A program made the position numbers and the translations under genes. Positions 61,345 to 64,000 of a DNA stretch of 64,000 bases are shown here, piece after piece; the first letter of the stretch is position 1, and every line of letters begins with the position of its first letter. The DNA comes from Erysipelotrichaceae bacterium (lineage in GTDB: Bacteria > Bacillota_I > Bacilli_A > Erysipelotrichales > Erysipelotrichaceae), in contig JAEEHC010000039.1 in assembly GCA_016280635.1 (NCBI GenBank), positions 1 to 64,000 of the forward strand, given 5' to 3'. Below the pieces are notes generated by a model, which ran no database searches, was not told the origin of the DNA, and saw nothing but the letters and a program-made list of their open reading frames with translations.

Positions 61345-61560
61345 ACAGCCGTGAAGAGACCAAGTAGGCAGAAGCGGTTTCGTTACAGAGAGGCATCGGT
61401 TGGTGCGAGATGTCAGAAAAGTTCTGCTGAATCCACCTTGGAGCTGGAAGCTTTGCTTCCCGGGTAAAACCGTTATCTAATTAAGAAACCGGAGAAATCC
61501 GGATAAAGAAGGGTGGCACCACGAGACATCGTCCCTTTACGGATGATGTCTTTATTTTTT
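61345..61560 (+). promoter_or_regulatory. T-box riboswitch, serine type
   Basis: About 215 nt upstream of serS. The T-box AGGGTGGCACCACG is at 61510-61523. The variable base is C, which matches the G discriminator of tRNA-Ser. AGTAGGCA after the first arm resembles the AGUA/loop-E region, and TCC at 61432-61434 is a candidate serine specifier codon. The terminator is GACATCGTCC/GGATGATGTC (61525-61550) followed by TTTATTTTTT. Uncharged tRNA-Ser would stabilise the antiterminator and raise serS expression. Confidence 0.9.
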
Positions 61561-61582
61561 GGAAAGAAGGAGCAGTGATAGT

Positions 61583-62866
61583 ATGCTGGACATGAATTTT
61601 ATCAGAAGCAATCCCGATAAGGTCAAGGAGAACATCAAGAAGAAGTTTCAGGATCAGAAGCTTCCGCTGGTAGATGAACTCATTGAGCTTGACCGTCAGT
61701 ACCGTCAGTTCAAAACGACTGATGATGAACTGAGAGCACAGAGAAACGCCATCTCCAAGCAGATCGGTGGATTGATGAAGGAGAAGAAGGTTGATGAAGC
61801 TAATGAAGCAAAGGCCCAGGTAGGCAAGATCAACGAGACTCTTCAGGAAAACGAAAAGAAGGAAGACGAACTCTTTGAAAAAGCCCGGAAGATCCAGATG
61901 ATGATTCCTAACATCATCGCCGATGACGTACCGATTGGCAAGGATGACAGCTTCAACGTTGAGGAACAGAGGTTTGGAGAACCGGCTCTGAAGGATTTTG
62001 AGATTCCCTATCACGCTGATATCATGGCCAGATTTAACGGACTGGATAAGGATGCTGCCGGCCGGGTAACCGGAAATGGCTTCTATTATCTGATGGGAGA
62101 TATTGCCCGCCTGCATTCAGCCGTGCTGGCCTATGCCCGCGACTTCATGATCGACAAGGGTTTCACTTACTGTATCCCGCCGTTCATGATCAGAAGCGCC
62201 GCCGTTGACGGGGTCATGTCCTTTGCTGAAAAGGAAAACATGATGTACAAGATTGAGGGCGAAGACCTCTATCTGATCGGAACATCAGAGCATTCCATGA
62301 TTGCCAAGTTCAAGGACCAGATCCTGAAGGAAAGCGATCTGCCGATTACCATGACATCCTATTCCCCCTGCTTCCGCAAGGAAGTAGGCGCTCACGGAAT
62401 TGAAGAGCGCGGCGTGTACCGCATTCACCAGTTTGAAAAGCAGGAAATGATCGTTGTCTGCAAGCCGGAAGATTCCGAAGCCTGGTATGACCGGATGTGG
62501 AATTATTCCGTAGAACTGTTCAGAAGCCTGGATATTCCGGTACGGAAGCTGGTCTGCTGCTCCGGCGATCTGGCCGATCTTAAGTACCGTTCCTGTGACA
62601 TTGAGGCCTGGAGCCCAAGACAGCAGAAGTACTTTGAAGTATGCTCCTGCTCCAACCTTACCGACGCTCAGGCCAGAAGACTTGGCATCAGGGTTCAGGG
62701 AGAAGAAGGAAAGTACTTTGCCCACACTCTGAACAACACCGTAGTTGCTCCGCCGAGAATGCTGATAGCCTTCCTGGAGAACAACCTGAATGCCGACGGT
62801 TCCGTCAGCATCCCCAAAGTCCTGCAGCCTTACATGGGCGGCAAGGAAAAGATTGAGGTCAAGTAA
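61583..62866 (+). CDS. serS: Seryl-tRNA synthetase
   Basis: 427 aa. MLDMNFIRSNPDKVKENIKK leads into the long antiparallel coiled-coil arm (about residues 25-110), then class II motif 2 SYSPCFRKEVGAHG and motif 3 VAPPRMLIAFLENN. It charges tRNA-Ser. AAGGAG is ten bases ahead of the ATG. Under T-box control. Confidence 0.97.
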   Translation: MLDMNFIRSNPDKVKENIKKKFQDQKLPLVDELIELDRQYRQFKTTDDELRAQRNAISKQIGGLMKEKKVDEANEAKAQVGKINETLQENEKKEDELFEKARKIQMMIPNIIADDVPIGKDDSFNVEEQRFGEPALKDFEIPYHADIMARFNGLDKDAAGRVTGNGFYYLMGDIARLHSAVLAYARDFMIDKGFTYCIPPFMIRSAAVDGVMSFAEKENMMYKIEGEDLYLIGTSEHSMIAKFKDQILKESDLPITMTSYSPCFRKEVGAHGIEERGVYRIHQFEKQEMIVVCKPEDSEAWYDRMWNYSVELFRSLDIPVRKLVCCSGDLADLKYRSCDIEAWSPRQQKYFEVCSCSNLTDAQARRLGIRVQGEEGKYFAHTLNNTVVAPPRMLIAFLENNLNADGSVSIPKVLQPYMGGKEKIEVK

Positions 62867-62889
62867 GCGACCTGCCGACTGACAAGCCA

Positions 62890-64000
62890 ATGAAGAGCAT
62901 CAAGATAAAGAAGATCCTGGTTATCGTTCTGGCTGTTCTGGTCCTGCTCAGCGGATCATTCATAGGCTATCGTGTCATTTCCGAGCAGCAGAGAAGGAAA
63001 CAGCTAATAGCCGCCTTCTCCAGTGAACCAGGATATGAAAGCAGTCTTAACGAACGGTATCTTGCCTATCACGACCGCAATGAAGGCGTTGACATCGCCG
63101 AACTGCTCGTACTGGTCAACGCCGGAATCGACCAGTTGGAGATTGAGTATGACCGTCGTCTGGCCGGCTTCGTAAAGGCAGAAGGGTTTAAACCGGAAGA
63201 AGTTCAGCGCTATCTGGATTACAGCAACAGGACGAAGGCAGACGAGGCTACAGTCGTTGGTCTGGTAAGCCATGGCGTTGATCAGCTGGATGTAGAATAC
63301 GGTGACAGACTGATTGCCATCATGAATGACCCCTATTTCCTCTGGAACAGGATAGGCAGATATTGCGAGTATGACAGCGAGCATGACGGCGACCAGTTGA
63401 ATGTCCGCTCTCTGGTTGAACGGGTAAACTGCAATCTTGACATGATTCCCAAAAACGGCGACTTCCATGCCGATCCGGCAAAGGGAAAGCAGATTCTGGT
63501 CAACAACTATTATGACCTCGCTGAGGAGTATGTTCCGACCAATCTGGTAGATGTCGACAAGGCTTATTCCAGTAAGGGTGCCAGGATGGATGCCGAAGCT
63601 TATGAACATCTGGTAGAATTGATCAGCGAAGCCCGTCGTGCCGGACTGAAAGTCACTATTTACGGAGACAACGGATACCGCAGCTACAGTTATCAGGCAA
63701 CCGTATATGATTATTATGTTAAGATGCTGGGGCGTGAAGACGGCGAAAAGCGGGCAGCACAGCCAGGATACAGCGAGCATCAGACCGGACTGGCTGCCGA
63801 CCTGACCGTCAGTAACATCAGTTACAAGGGTTACAACCAGGCCAAAGGATTTAAGTGGCTGGCAGATAACTGCCACAAATTCGGCTACATTGTCCGCTAC
63901 CCGGATGACAAGACTGATGTGACAGGTTACACATATGAACGCTGGCACTTCCGTTATGTCGGCGTTGAAGCCGCTTCTGTGATTCACGAGACCGGACTTA
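62890..64000 (+). CDS. VanY-family D,D-carboxypeptidase, 3' end beyond window
   Basis: 370 codons seen, no stop before the window end, though the conserved domain is essentially complete. Amino-terminal anchor (KILVIVLAVLVLLSGSFIGY). Residues 60-190 hold two related segments (AELLVLVNAGIDQLEIEYDR and VVGLVSHGVDQLDVEYGD). The peptidase domain has GYRSYSYQATVYDYY, the zinc motif SEHQTGLAADLT and YERWHFRYVG with the catalytic Glu and third ligand His. It trims D-Ala from wall stem peptides. The ribosome site is weak; it starts 23 bp after serS and may depend on read-through from it. Confidence 0.9.
   Translation, partial: MKSIKIKKILVIVLAVLVLLSGSFIGYRVISEQQRRKQLIAAFSSEPGYESSLNERYLAYHDRNEGVDIAELLVLVNAGIDQLEIEYDRRLAGFVKAEGFKPEEVQRYLDYSNRTKADEATVVGLVSHGVDQLDVEYGDRLIAIMNDPYFLWNRIGRYCEYDSEHDGDQLNVRSLVERVNCNLDMIPKNGDFHADPAKGKQILVNNYYDLAEEYVPTNLVDVDKAYSSKGARMDAEAYEHLVELISEARRAGLKVTIYGDNGYRSYSYQATVYDYYVKMLGREDGEKRAAQPGYSEHQTGLAADLTVSNISYKGYNQAKGFKWLADNCHKFGYIVRYPDDKTDVTGYTYERWHFRYVGVEAASVIHETGL

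Noticed and set aside
63004-63987. 327-codon open frame opposite the VanY-type gene
   Set aside because: The plus frame has the complete VanY zinc motifs; the minus frame is a shadow.

Overview
The window looks like the origin-proximal part of a low-GC-lineage Firmicutes chromosome whose base composition here is close to balanced. I would place it near the Erysipelotrichia, but that placement is inference. The sequence supports a Gram-positive host: strong AGGAGG-type ribosome sites, an rpmH-rnpA-yidC-jag block and a dnaA-dnaN-yaaA-recF-gyrB-gyrA block around oriC, a T-box on serS, lipoprotein signal peptides, a DarA-type PII-like protein, ECF-type vitamin uptake, and a dockerin-bearing wall hydrolase. 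No tRNA, rRNA, insertion sequence, prophage or CRISPR array was seen.

Layout. 1-4.8 kb: 3' end of a SpoIIE-type phosphatase, a GMP synthase lacking the glutaminase domain, and a copper P-type ATPase with a CopZ-like tail preceded by a cysteine-free HMA-like protein. 4.9-11.1 kb: GH36 alpha-galactosidase, IspF, a degenerate PfkB-like protein, a flavin-reductase-like protein, an esterase and an XRE regulator. 11.2-19.4 kb: dUTPase and MazG-like housecleaning pair, a second esterase, a kinase-transaldolase fusion followed by deoC, an ECF S component with coaX, rpmE, a nucleoside hydrolase with a degenerate partner, and a phosphoesterase. 19.5-23.6 kb: a DUF4349 lipoprotein, prfA-prmC and a DUF4236 protein. 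23.6-26.5 kb: metQ-metN-metI on the minus strand behind a leader that encodes a methionine-rich peptide and a terminator/antiterminator pair. 26.6-35.2 kb: pgmB, then a sugar ABC transporter, GH3 glycosidase and ROK regulator operon, with nanE nearby. 35.2-43.8 kb: bactofilin, darA, ychF, a DUF951 protein, dtd, an ABC-2 transporter and a heterodimeric BmrCD-like ABC exporter. 43.8-64 kb: jag, yidC, rnpA and rpmH; a four-gene envelope block (methyltransferase, HtrA, cohesin-like anchor, dockerin autolysin); oriC; the dnaA-gyrA replication block; a deacetylase; T-box serS; and a VanY-type carboxypeptidase cut by the window end.

The most exciting element is the met leader at about 26.3-26.5 kb. 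A 25-codon open frame has 9 methionine codons, 8 of them within codons 8-20. Its stop codon overlaps the first arm of an 11-bp antiterminator that excludes an intrinsic terminator ahead of metQ. This is the geometry of classical ribosome-mediated attenuation, here apparently sensing methionine in a Firmicute, where riboswitches or T-boxes are the usual solution. Other notable items are a cohesin/dockerin gene pair inserted between rpmH and dnaA, three leaderless-looking genes with identical -10-to-ATG spacing, in-frame fusions with internal ribosome sites (copA/copZ and kinase/transaldolase), a shared operator of the ROK regulon, and a terminator abutting the SD-less rnpA start.
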